Assembly: GCA_034521575.1 (NCBI GenBank)
Contig: JAXHMJ010000005.1
Location: 2,108,001-2,172,000 of the forward strand
DNA length: 64,000 nucleotides
From: a candidate division KSB1 bacterium
GTDB lineage: Bacteria; Zhuqueibacterota; Zhuqueibacteria; Residuimicrobiales; Krinioviventaceae
Direction: 5' to 3'
Shown here: piece after piece, positions 44,159 through 53,161 of the stretch
Layout: each line of letters opens with the position of its first letter
How positions within the stretch are numbered: the stretch's first letter is position 1
Position numbers and translations under genes: made by a program
The notes under the pieces: generated by a model
What the model saw: the letters and a program-made list of their open reading frames with translations, nothing else
Databases searched by the model: none
What the model was told of the DNA's origin: nothing

Positions 44159-45272
44159 TGCTTTGACACCACACCGTTTTCAACAAAGTAAACGCCCGAC
44201 TCTTCTGCTTCGGACGATGTAAACAGTTTTTTGTAATCCAGGGATGTGCCGGTTACAAACACCTGGCTTTTGTCCTTAAAAAGACTCATCACCTGTCCCG
44301 CCCGGTCGTTATCCAGCTCGGCGTACAGATCATCCAGGAGTATGATCGGAGGCGTGCCGGACGCTCTATGCAAAAAACGGCTTTCCGCCGCCTTTAAACT
44401 TACCAGGACACTCTTGTGTTCACCCCGGGATCCGTATCGCCGGATGTCCCGTGATCCGATGTAAAATACAAATTCATCCCGATGGGGACCGGCAAGCGAT
44501 GTCCCGCGCCACTTTTCCTTGCCTGAAATATCGGCAAGTTTTTGTTCAAGACAAATTTTTGCTGTTTCCGGAGCATCGCAGGCGACATTGGGCATATATT
44601 CGATACGTAAAGGATCGGGTTGACTGCTGACTTGGGTATAATTCGCTTTCAATATTTCGTTCATATCGTTGACCATGGCCCATCTGGCCTGCATTAGTTT
44701 TGCTCCCCATTGTATCAGCTGTGTATTCCAGGCCTCAAGCTGAGTCTGGTTTTTCGTATTGCCTACGGCAATTTCACTGAGAATTAAAGTCACTGGACAG
44801 AACCCGTTCGTATTGTTTTAAATCATCGAGATACCGGGTTGAACTCTGGGAGAGCAATATATTGAAATAACGCCGCCGGAACGAGGGAGAACCGTCGGTA
44901 ATGGTATAATCATCCACGTTCAAAATAACAATCGGAAATTGCCGAATCGTTTGAAACGGGTTAATCCGTTTTCGTCCAATTTTGCTTGTGTTTTCCTTCT
45001 TGTTTATGATAACGAATGCCAATATGGTGAGACAAATTGGTCTTTCGCACAAAGTCACCCTCTACAAAGTATTCAGTCCCCTCGAAAGGTACACACTCGT
45101 AATCTTCCTTGGTGCGAAAACTTTTTGTAAAACACAGCAAGTAGATCGTTTCGATCAGATTTGTCTTTCCTTGTGCATTGTCTCCAAAAATAAAGTTCCG
45201 GGTCGGATGAATGTCAAGCCGGGTTTCCCGTAAATTACGGAAATTGTGAATCTTTAGAGAGCGAAGAAGCAT
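44155..45272 (-). CDS. recF: Recombination mediator RecF, frameshifted twice
   Basis: Three frames (44961-45272, 44774-45058, 44155-44793) make a RecF of about 370 residues. They hold Walker A GDNAQGKTNLIE (residues 31-42), the IVILNVDDYTITDGSPSFRRR block, the signature GPHRDEF...SRGEHK and Walker B IILLDDLYAELD. The breaks lie near 44965-44980 and 44775-44800. It loads RecA at gaps with RecO and RecR. It lies between dnaN and dciA. Confidence 0.92.
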
Positions 45273-45290
45273 TTTACATTATACCGGAAC

Positions 45291-46438
45291 CTATTCGGTT
45301 TCTTCGGGTTCCTGTTCATTGATGCGGATCGGCATCAGCAACATCGTGATATCCTCTTCATCTGAAACATCCGCAGGTCTCAGGATCCCGGCGCTGCCAC
45401 TATCTTTGAGTTCAAACACGATCTCTTTGGTGTCAATATGCCGCAAAACATCCATCAAATAGGCTGAATTGTACGCGATCTGAAGCCAATCCGAATTAAA
45501 TTGCGATGGCATCACTTCTTTTCCTTCAGCGCCGATTTCAATATCTTCGGAATGAATGGTCACCTGGTCATTGGTGATGGATAAACGCACCTGATTGGTT
45601 AGAGAGTTGGTAAAGATAGAAATACGTCGCAAAGTTGAGATCAGCAAATCGCGGTCAACCTGGAGGTACTTGTCATTATTCTGCGGAAGCACCCGTTCGT
45701 AATTGGGATAGGTTCCGTTGATGAGTTTTGAGTGAATGACCGCATTCGTCAACTTAAATACAATATGATCCTCACCGATTTGAACCGCAACATCCTCTTC
45801 GCTGTTGAGGTTGCGTGTCATCAGATTGAGTGCTTTGGTCGGAACAATGACTTTGACCTGGGTGTCATCCGGAGCCTGAAATTTTTTATAAACGACTTTG
45901 GACATTCGGTGGCCATCTGTACCCACAAAGGTAATATCCATCGAGTCGATTCTCGACATTGATACCGGGTGAGCGCAGGACGAAGTTCATCAGTCGAGAA
46001 CAGCAAAAAATGGTCTTTTGCAGTCAGCCTGTTGAGAATATTGCCGTTGATCTTGAACTCTTGCTCGCTTTCTTCAATGTTAATATGCGGAAAATCTTCT
46101 TTTGGCTGTGTCGATATTTTGTACTCACCCATTTCCGTTTTAAGGAGAATTTTTTCGCCGTCAATGGAGGACACGTTGATCGGTATATCCGGGAGTTCCT
46201 TGACAATTTCCTGAAGCATTTTGGCTGGTATGGCCACAACGCCGCCTTCTTCAGCATCGACCTGCAGCGTATGGGTTACAGATATCTCAAGATCAGTTCC
46301 TGCTGCAACTCGGTTTTGTCCTCTTTCCCAGTCCGTTAATATACAAGTTAAAATCCCAATTGTGGTTTTTTGCGGAACCACTCCGACCACTTTATGCAGA
46401 GCATTATTCAGGTCGGTTCTGGAGATTGTAAAATTCAT
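45291..46438 (-). CDS. dnaN: DNA polymerase III sliding clamp (beta), frameshifted
   Basis: Frames beginning at ATG 46438 (GAGGAGGAG just upstream) and ending at 45291 give about 380 residues, normal for DnaN. N-terminal MNFTISRTDLNNAL, the DELRPALT segment and the second-domain VGTDGHRMSKV are typical. The C terminus, where clamps usually end MPMR(L), reads LLMPIRINEQEPEETE, an acidic extension of about nine residues past the canonical end. The frame changes near 45955-45975. Confidence 0.92.
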
Positions 46439-46565
46439 ATTCTCCTCCTCAACAGTTACAAGCGATGCTGCGGGGTTGAGCAGCATAAAATTTAATATAA
46501 AAAATAGGAAAAACTTTTAAATATTTCAAGTATTTACTCACATTAAAATCACTTTTTCAAAATAA

Positions 46566-47906
46566 TTACAACTGTGATATTTCTATTTTATTTTTGATAT
46601 TTTCCACGTGTTCGCGAATGGTTCTGTCCTCATTGATCAGTTTTTCCATCGCATTAACCGCGTGAATAACCGTGCTGTGATCCCGGCCGCCAAAGTGCAG
46701 TCCAATTGTCTTTAGAGAATTATCGGTCATGGTTTTGCAAAGGTACATAGCCATCTGCCGCGCCTGAGCAATTTCCTTTTTGCGCGTTTTGGCGCGCAGC
46801 ATATCGTCGGGAAAATCAAAATACTCTGCAATCATTTTCTGGATGTACTCCACACTGATGGCCTTGGCTTTGGGAATACACACGTCCTTGAGCAGCCGTT
46901 TGGCCAATTCCAGAGAAATATCCTCATCATTCAGGGACGAGTAGGCCAAAAGCCGGATCAAAGCCCCTTCCAGTTCACGGATGTTCGATGTAATGTGGGT
47001 TGCAATGAACTGATAAATATCCGGAGGAAGATCCAGCCCGTTCTCTTCTGCTTTTTTCTGAAGAATTGCCTGACGTGTTTCAAGATCGGGCTGCTGGATA
47101 TCAACAACCAATCCCCATTGAAAACGCGAATACTGAACGCTCTCAATCCCTTTAAGTTCCTTGTAATGATCCGAAGATAATACAATTTGTTTGCCTTTCT
47201 GGTGCAGTGTATTGAAGGTGTGAAAGAATTCTTCCTGGGTACGCTCCTTGTTGCTGAAAAACTGAATATCATCGACAATCAAAAGGTCAACGTTGCGATA
47301 CAGACCACTGAATTCGGTGGTTTTGTTTTTTTGGATCGAGTTGATAAAATCCATAGTAAACCGTTCGCTGTCCGCATACATTACACGTTTGACCGCACCA
47401 TTCTGGTTGCTGAGGTTGCCGATGGCATGAATCAAATGCGTTTTGCCCAGTCCTACGCCTCCATAAATAACCAACGGATTAAATGTGGTTTTGCCCGGCG
47501 AATCTCCCACGGTCATGGCGGCTGCCTTTGCAAATTTATTGCATTCCCCCTCGACAAAATTATCAAATATAAACCGGTTGTTGAGATTTGTCTGGTCCTG
47601 GTTCTGCACGTTTTGATTTTTTTTCAAAGAGGGCAGCTGCACATTCTGTGTCGCCGAGTCCATGATGACGGAATAGACAAGCTTTGCATCGGGGCCAATG
47701 GTTGCCTGAAGCGCTTCGTTGATCTCTTTGTTGTAATGTGATTCCAGCCATTCGAAAAACTGACTGGGAACCTGGATGGTGATCGTGTTGCCTTCTACTC
47801 TGGCGGCCTTGATCGGCTTGAACCATGTAGCATAGGCATTGGCGCTTATCTTTTCCTTGATCATTGAAAGTATATTTTCCCATATTTGTTCTGTTTCTAC
47901 CTGCAT
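46566..47906 (-). CDS. dnaA: Chromosomal replication initiator DnaA
   Basis: An intact 446-residue DnaA. Domain I (1-85) is followed by a short linker, the AAA+ domain with Walker A GGVGLGKTHLIHAIGN (near 148) and Walker B LLIVDDIQFF, and domain IV ending in the DNA-binding signature GGRDHSTVIHA. It binds DnaA boxes to open the origin. Three perfect boxes lie upstream of its start. It is first in the order dnaA-dnaN-recF-dciA-gyrB-gyrA, all on this strand. Confidence 0.98.
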   Translation of the reverse strand: MQVETEQIWENILSMIKEKISANAYATWFKPIKAARVEGNTITIQVPSQFFEWLESHYNKEINEALQATIGPDAKLVYSVIMDSATQNVQLPSLKKNQNVQNQDQTNLNNRFIFDNFVEGECNKFAKAAAMTVGDSPGKTTFNPLVIYGGVGLGKTHLIHAIGNLSNQNGAVKRVMYADSERFTMDFINSIQKNKTTEFSGLYRNVDLLIVDDIQFFSNKERTQEEFFHTFNTLHQKGKQIVLSSDHYKELKGIESVQYSRFQWGLVVDIQQPDLETRQAILQKKAEENGLDLPPDIYQFIATHITSNIRELEGALIRLLAYSSLNDEDISLELAKRLLKDVCIPKAKAISVEYIQKMIAEYFDFPDDMLRAKTRKKEIAQARQMAMYLCKTMTDNSLKTIGLHFGGRDHSTVIHAVNAMEKLINEDRTIREHVENIKNKIEISQL

Positions 47907-48282
47907 AAATACCTTTCACAGTTTATAAAATACTTTCGTTCCCCCGAAAAACGGGACTTTTTTTTATTGTTATCAACATATAGTGTGTAGCGTTGGGTGA
48001 ATACTAAAAAGCTGAGAAGCTAAAGTTATCCACAATTTAAACAGCGTTTTTATATGTAATACGGAAAAATTTTTTGTTTTAATTGCAATAAAAACAATGT
48101 TTAAAAAGTGTCTATAATAAAGTTATCCACATCCCGGTGTTTACCGGGAAGAAAGTTATCTGAACCTGTATTAAGGATTTTTTGCTTATCCACAAGTTCT
48201 TGTTTAGCGTTCCTCCTGTACTAATTTAATAAAGGCTTTTCAAATTTCAAGGTATAAAAACAAAAATATCAAAAAAAATTTT
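47907..48282. other. Probable oriC upstream of dnaA
   Basis: A gene-free 376-base region with three exact DnaA boxes TTATCCACA at 48026-48034, 48123-48131 and 48186-48194, all in the same orientation. There is a one-mismatch TTATCAACA at 47970-47978 and TGTCTATAA at 48109-48117. AT-rich runs lie at 48070-48120. Two GC hairpins (CCCG/CGGG near 47943 and CCCGGT/ACCGGG at 48134-48149) interrupt it. The dnaA promoter must also lie here. Confidence 0.8.
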
Positions 48283-48933
48283 CTACCCTTTCAACATGAC
48301 CAGAATGAAATATAGCAGCTGTGACAGATAGACGTGAATAATAATTTGCGAGTTGTTTGCTTCAACGGCTTTGATTTTTTTCCCAAAAAGCATTAACAAA
48401 TAACCGATCAGGAACCAGGCCGCATAATTTTGTATTGGGATGCCGTTTTCCCAGACCCAATAGTTGAGTTGTCCGGCCGGGGATTCCATAAAGAAATCAA
48501 ACACCACCATAAATATCGCTGTCAATATCGGGTACCATCGTGCCTTGTCCGTCACACGCTGGGCCAGCACGAGGGAGCTCAATTCCATATTCAACCAGGC
48601 AAATCCAATGGCAATAGGCACCCCTCCGATTTGCGGTTTTAATGTGGTCCCGTATTGATACTCACCAAATATCCATCCTGTGTTGACTCCCACCCATTCT
48701 ATAAAAATACCGGTTGCTATAATTGCCAGAGACCAGATTGCGATACGAAGCTTGTTGGAGCTGTGACGCCAATATTCATAAAATACGATGATCGACAACA
48801 AGATCAGCAGAGGTGAAGCCATCAGACGCATCTCGTTTTGAAAGCGTCCGAGGATATTCCATATGCCTCCGGTGATCATGAGAAAATAGATCGCAAGAAT
48901 GATGATCCATGTATACCTTTTTTGTTTTGTCAT
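48283..48933 (-). CDS. cruF: CruF-like carotenoid 1',2'-hydratase (DUF422 family)
   Basis: A 216-residue integral membrane protein with about seven hydrophobic segments and the DUF422/carotenoid-biosynthesis-protein motifs: EWVGVNTGWIFGEYQY, IGGVPIAIGFAWLNM and FDFFMESPAGQLNYWVW. Family members hydrate the end double bond of acyclic carotenoid ends, giving the hydroxyl or neighbouring position used for glycosylation. Its start overlaps the glycosyltransferase stop (ATGA). It is the last gene of the carotenoid operon. Confidence 0.85.
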   Translation of the reverse strand: MTKQKRYTWIIILAIYFLMITGGIWNILGRFQNEMRLMASPLLILLSIIVFYEYWRHSSNKLRIAIWSLAIIATGIFIEWVGVNTGWIFGEYQYGTTLKPQIGGVPIAIGFAWLNMELSSLVLAQRVTDKARWYPILTAIFMVVFDFFMESPAGQLNYWVWENGIPIQNYAAWFLIGYLLMLFGKKIKAVEANNSQIIIHVYLSQLLYFILVMLKG

Positions 48934-50051
48934 GACTGATCCTTTGAAAATTCAACAGTCCGTCCCTTCCATTGAATACTGCCGGTATGATAACGTATAC
49001 ATGAATGAACGGCAATGGCCATGACCGAGACAATTCCCAGCGGATTCAAAAGAGTGCTGGCGCCGAAGGGATGTTTAAATTTTAATGCAAGCACGCCTCG
49101 CTGCAGTATAGCTATCCCAATAGCTGACAGAGCCAAAAGATAAAAATCCTGAAACCACACCAGAATCCAGGGGGCGAGGTACACGCTGAACAGCAGGACT
49201 AAAAACAGGATCAACCCTGCAAAATGATACCCCATCAGTCCGTACACATTTTTTGAAAACCCAAGCCACACTTCCTGCCAGGAATGATACATGTGTCCAT
49301 ACACAGCGCCGCTACCGGCGGCGGTCAGTATTTTTTCTCCTTTCTGTTTGGCACGGCGCGCCAGTTCTGTATCTTCCACAATGTGTGATTTCACTGTAAT
49401 ATGCCCGCCGATGCGCTCATATCCCCGGCGCGAAAACGCCAGCCATTGACCGTTTGCCGCCGCCATTGAAGTAAAATCCAATAGATACGTAAATCTCAGA
49501 ACAAGAAAACTGTAAACAAACATATCGATGACCGGTATGACCAGCTTTTCTCCCAGAGTTTGCGTCGTTTGCTGGGGAAAAGCAGAGAACAAACTCAATT
49601 GCAGCCGCTGCATCCAGCCCAGCGTACGGCTGACGGCAAACGACTCGTAAAAGTTATCCGCATCTGTAAAGATAAAAAACTCACCGTTGGCCTGTTTTGA
49701 CAGCTGATGACACGCCCAGTTTTTCCCGGTCCAGCCGACGGGCAAATCTTTTCCCGGAATGACCGTAATGCTCGGATGCGCGATCTTGTATATCTCTTCA
49801 AGCGTGCCATCTGTAGAATGGTCATTCAGTACAAGAATTTCCAGATTCGGATAATCCTGCTGAACCAGGGATAACAGGCAGCGCCCGATGTTGTCGCGTT
49901 CGTTGCGAACCGGGATGCATATGGACACCAGTGGTTTGGCCGGGGGAGCCGGTCCCCGTCGGACCAGGGGGGCGGTGAGCACATTGATCAGTGTAATCAA
50001 AACAAAGAATGAAAGCATGGCGAGGATGATATAAAGATAGATTGTGATCAT
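48930..50051 (-). CDS. GT2 glycosyltransferase, probable carotenoid glycosyltransferase (CruG/CrtQ-like)
   Basis: A 373-residue membrane glycosyltransferase. An N-terminal membrane segment is followed by the GT2 domain (VSICIPVRNERDNIG, LNDHSTDGT, the FTDADNF metal site and SHIVEDTELARRAKQKG) and then two or three C-terminal membrane segments (about 275-340). CruF/CruG pairs of this type make glycosylated hydroxy-carotenoids in cyanobacteria, and CrtQ does the glycosylation in staphyloxanthin synthesis. The sugar is unknown. It lies 2 bases after the CrtB-PlsC gene. Confidence 0.82.
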   Translation of the reverse strand: MITIYLYIILAMLSFFVLITLINVLTAPLVRRGPAPPAKPLVSICIPVRNERDNIGRCLLSLVQQDYPNLEILVLNDHSTDGTLEEIYKIAHPSITVIPGKDLPVGWTGKNWACHQLSKQANGEFFIFTDADNFYESFAVSRTLGWMQRLQLSLFSAFPQQTTQTLGEKLVIPVIDMFVYSFLVLRFTYLLDFTSMAAANGQWLAFSRRGYERIGGHITVKSHIVEDTELARRAKQKGEKILTAAGSGAVYGHMYHSWQEVWLGFSKNVYGLMGYHFAGLILFLVLLFSVYLAPWILVWFQDFYLLALSAIGIAILQRGVLALKFKHPFGASTLLNPLGIVSVMAIAVHSCIRYHTGSIQWKGRTVEFSKDQS

Positions 50052-50053
50052 CG

Positions 50054-51676
50054 CTAATTCCTTTGACGCGATCCTGAATGCCGTTCGTTAATGGATGGCT
50101 TGCCGTGGATCAGGATATGATTTTGTATCCCCGATTCGATTTTATGCTGCATTCGGTTTAACAATTCGCAATGCTGTGTTTGAAGGTCAGACAATGCCGG
50201 AAAAGAGCCGGCTGTGATTGAAAAGGGGGCTCCAAACTCTATAAAAACATCCGGATATTGATGTTGTGTAAACTCGCACCGGATCCCGCATTGACAAATC
50301 TGCAACGGTCGGTTCAGTTTTTTTAGCAGCAGCTGAATACCGCGTTTGTACGTCAGGTCTTGAGATGACCAGGGCAGCAGCTCGCCCTGGGGGAAAATGC
50401 AGACCATCGGCGGCTCTGATAAATTAAGCAGTGACAGAGTATATTTTATCGACTGCAGTGTCCCGGTAACACGTTCCGGATTGATTGAATAAGCTCCGAC
50501 ATGCTTGAAAAACGGATTTTCGCAAAGCTGGGATTCCAGCATCATGACATAAAGCATACGGTTGTACAGATGCTGATTTAAAAGGTAGATAAAAAAACCG
50601 TCCCACCAGGTGCTGTGATTGGGAAGCACAAGCACAGGCTGATCCTTTTGAAAAACAGGAGCTGTGTTCAGCAGCTGCATACTGTGAAAATGTTTGCAAA
50701 ACAGGCGGTTCAGATAATACTTAAAGATCAGATGAGCCTGCCTGCGAGTGTTCTCGTTTTGATCATATTCGATTTGCGGTTTATGTCGTTCGGTCATGAG
50801 ACGATAGGGGGTTTTAAGCTTTTCACAAAGCAATATCCAGAGTTTCTTACGAAGCGATACATAGACCCGTTCTGTAAACGGATTGAACTGGTTTTCTTGT
50901 ATTTTTGACAAGATACCTCTGTATATTTCAGCTGCTGCATAAATAGCAAATCTTGAAGACCGATGCAGCATCGGGATACCGGCTTTAGATTGTTCATAAT
51001 ATTGATGCGCCCGTTTCACCTGAAATTGCATCAAACGCTGCATTGAATCATTCATATCTTCCTGGATGATGGTTTCATCCGTGAGCCCGAACGCCTTGAG
51101 CTCCTCCTGTGGCAGGTATATACGTCCCAGTTCTTTATCTTCCTTGATGTCGCGCAGAATATTGGTCAGCTGCAGGGCAATGCCGAGTTTTTCCGCATAA
51201 TGAAATGCGGAATCAGTGTTGTACCCAAGCACAAAAGTCATCATGATCCCCACAACACCGGCCACGCGGTAGCAGTATTCATATAAATCATCAAATGTTG
51301 CATACCGGGTATGGGATATATCCATGGATATGCCGTCCAACAGACTGAGCGGATATTCTTTGGGAATTCCGAAATGCCTGGCCACGATGATGTAGGCGGA
51401 AACAGCGGGGTGTTCCGATTGCCCCGTACGGTAGGCAAGGTTCACTTCATCGTACAGGTGATTAATTTCATTGAGGATTTCATGTTTTTCCCGGTATCTG
51501 ATGCGGTCACTCAGATTATCCGCGTATCGGCAGAATCCGTACAGACCAAATGTTGCCCATTGCACGCGTCGCGGCAGCATGCGGGTGGATAAATAAAAGC
51601 TTTTTGAATGCTCCCGCGTCATCACCTTGGTGTAAACAAAAGACGAGCGGCTATGTCTGTCTATGGCAAGTTTCAT
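50054..51676 (-). CDS. crtB: Phytoene/squalene synthase fused to a PlsC-type acyltransferase
   Basis: A 540-residue fusion. Residues about 15-280 are a phytoene synthase: first Asp motif CRYADNLSD (49-57) and second DIKEDKELGRIYLP (176-189). After a linker, residues about 335-520 form a lysophosphatidate-acyltransferase-type domain with the HX4D box NHSTWWD (353-359) and FPQGE near 427. The first half should condense two GGPP to phytoene. The second half probably acylates, and in this operon a carotenoid glycoside is the likely acceptor (like CruD/CrtO roles). No frame break lies between the halves. Confidence 0.88.
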   Translation of the reverse strand: MKLAIDRHSRSSFVYTKVMTREHSKSFYLSTRMLPRRVQWATFGLYGFCRYADNLSDRIRYREKHEILNEINHLYDEVNLAYRTGQSEHPAVSAYIIVARHFGIPKEYPLSLLDGISMDISHTRYATFDDLYEYCYRVAGVVGIMMTFVLGYNTDSAFHYAEKLGIALQLTNILRDIKEDKELGRIYLPQEELKAFGLTDETIIQEDMNDSMQRLMQFQVKRAHQYYEQSKAGIPMLHRSSRFAIYAAAEIYRGILSKIQENQFNPFTERVYVSLRKKLWILLCEKLKTPYRLMTERHKPQIEYDQNENTRRQAHLIFKYYLNRLFCKHFHSMQLLNTAPVFQKDQPVLVLPNHSTWWDGFFIYLLNQHLYNRMLYVMMLESQLCENPFFKHVGAYSINPERVTGTLQSIKYTLSLLNLSEPPMVCIFPQGELLPWSSQDLTYKRGIQLLLKKLNRPLQICQCGIRCEFTQHQYPDVFIEFGAPFSITAGSFPALSDLQTQHCELLNRMQHKIESGIQNHILIHGKPSINERHSGSRQRN

Positions 51677-53154
51677 ATATTCAAATCCTGAACAATGAGA
51701 CTTTCTGTTGTTTCAGCTGTCATCATCACACCGGGAAGACCGGCCCCCGGATGCGTGCTCGCCCCCACCAGATATAGCCGATCCACATCTTCGCTGCGGT
51801 TGTGCGGACGGAAAATGGCAGTTTGCATGAGCCTGGGCTCCACTTCCCAGGCGCTGCCGTACGTATTATTGTTCTTTTGTTCAAAATCTCTGGGGGTGAA
51901 TACCCGGCTTGTCTCTATATTGGATCTGAAATCGGTTAACCCGAATGATTCTTCAAGATATTTCAAAATACTGTTTTTATACAATTCCGCCTGCTGCGAC
52001 CAGTCAATATCCGCCTGTAAATTGGCAACCGGACTCAGTATATACATACTCTCACAACCCTCGGGCGCCATACTGTCATCAGTGCGTGAAGGCACGTAAA
52101 GGTACAGGGAAAAATCATCCGGCAATATCTTTCGGTCAAAAATATCACGCACCAGTTCCTTGTAGCGATGTGAAAGAACCAAAGTATGATGTTTGAGTTT
52201 ATCGTACTTTTTGCGCACACCTAAAAAAATCAAAAAGGCGCTCATGGAATAGTCGATGCGGTCTAAACGTTTATTATTCCATTTTCGTCGATATTGGGGG
52301 GCGATCAGTGTCCGGTAAGTGTGAATAAAGTCGGCGTTCGAGACCACGGCATCGGTTTCAAAGACATTCCCCTGAACCTGAACCCCCGCCGCCGCTCCGT
52401 TTTTGACGACAATCTGTTCGACCGGGGACTGCACATGAATCTCTCCTCCCAGATCGCTAAAGAGATCCCGAAGCGCTGATATAAACGTATACATTCCTCC
52501 TTTTGTATACCAGACACCGCCGGTTTTTTCCAGATAGGGGATCATTTGGTACACGGCCGGCGCCCGGAACGGGCTGCCGCCGATGAATAGGGGGTGAAAT
52601 GAAAAAGTAAATCGGCTGTTCTGATGATGAAAATAACGTTTGGTGAATGAAAAAGACGGTAAAAGGGCGCCCAGTTTCAAAGCGCGCGGCGCAAATCCCA
52701 TCATCGAGCTCCAGTTCATAAACGGTTTGGAACCCAATTTTTCACCAATCACGGCATCATGAATTTTTTTCGAAGCCAACATAAATCGATCATACGCTTC
52801 GGCATCACGCGTATCAAATTGGGCGAGTTGTTGTTTCATTTTTTCATGATCGGAGGTATAGTCAAGGTGGCGGCCGTCATGGAAATAGATCCTGTAAAAC
52901 GGATCCAGTGCAATTAAATCCAGATAATCCCGCATGTCCCGGCCAGCTGCTTTATAAAGGTCCCGGATCATTTCTGGGGCGGTGATCAGGGTCGGGCCCA
53001 TGTCGAATGTATATCCGTTTTCTTTGAACGGATAGGCATGACCGCCTACCTGTTCGTTCTTTTCAAAAAGTTTTACCTGAAATCCTTTGGCCTGCAATCG
53101 AATACCCAGTGACAAACCTGCGATTCCGGATCCGATAATTGCGATTGTTTTCAT
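51673..53154 (-). CDS. crtI: Phytoene desaturase (CrtI family)
   Basis: A 493-residue FAD enzyme. It has the N-terminal dinucleotide fold IIGSGIAGLSLGIRLQAKG, then GPTLITAPEM, and the C-terminal CrtI signature LYLVGASTHPGAGLPGVMM. It converts phytoene stepwise towards lycopene at the membrane. The stop overlaps the CrtB-PlsC start by 4 bases (ATGA). A second CrtI relative lies 7 bases upstream, so each probably does a different step. Which is the phytoene desaturase is inferred from its close coupling to the phytoene synthase. Confidence 0.88.
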   Translation of the reverse strand: MKTIAIIGSGIAGLSLGIRLQAKGFQVKLFEKNEQVGGHAYPFKENGYTFDMGPTLITAPEMIRDLYKAAGRDMRDYLDLIALDPFYRIYFHDGRHLDYTSDHEKMKQQLAQFDTRDAEAYDRFMLASKKIHDAVIGEKLGSKPFMNWSSMMGFAPRALKLGALLPSFSFTKRYFHHQNSRFTFSFHPLFIGGSPFRAPAVYQMIPYLEKTGGVWYTKGGMYTFISALRDLFSDLGGEIHVQSPVEQIVVKNGAAAGVQVQGNVFETDAVVSNADFIHTYRTLIAPQYRRKWNNKRLDRIDYSMSAFLIFLGVRKKYDKLKHHTLVLSHRYKELVRDIFDRKILPDDFSLYLYVPSRTDDSMAPEGCESMYILSPVANLQADIDWSQQAELYKNSILKYLEESFGLTDFRSNIETSRVFTPRDFEQKNNNTYGSAWEVEPRLMQTAIFRPHNRSEDVDRLYLVGASTHPGAGLPGVMMTAETTESLIVQDLNI

Positions 53155-53161
53155 TCTTTCC

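Noticed and set aside
47943-47968. Terminator-like CCCG-AAAAA-CGGG hairpin with T run in oriC
   Set aside because: No gene on the plus strand reads into it; kept only as a structural detail of the origin region.
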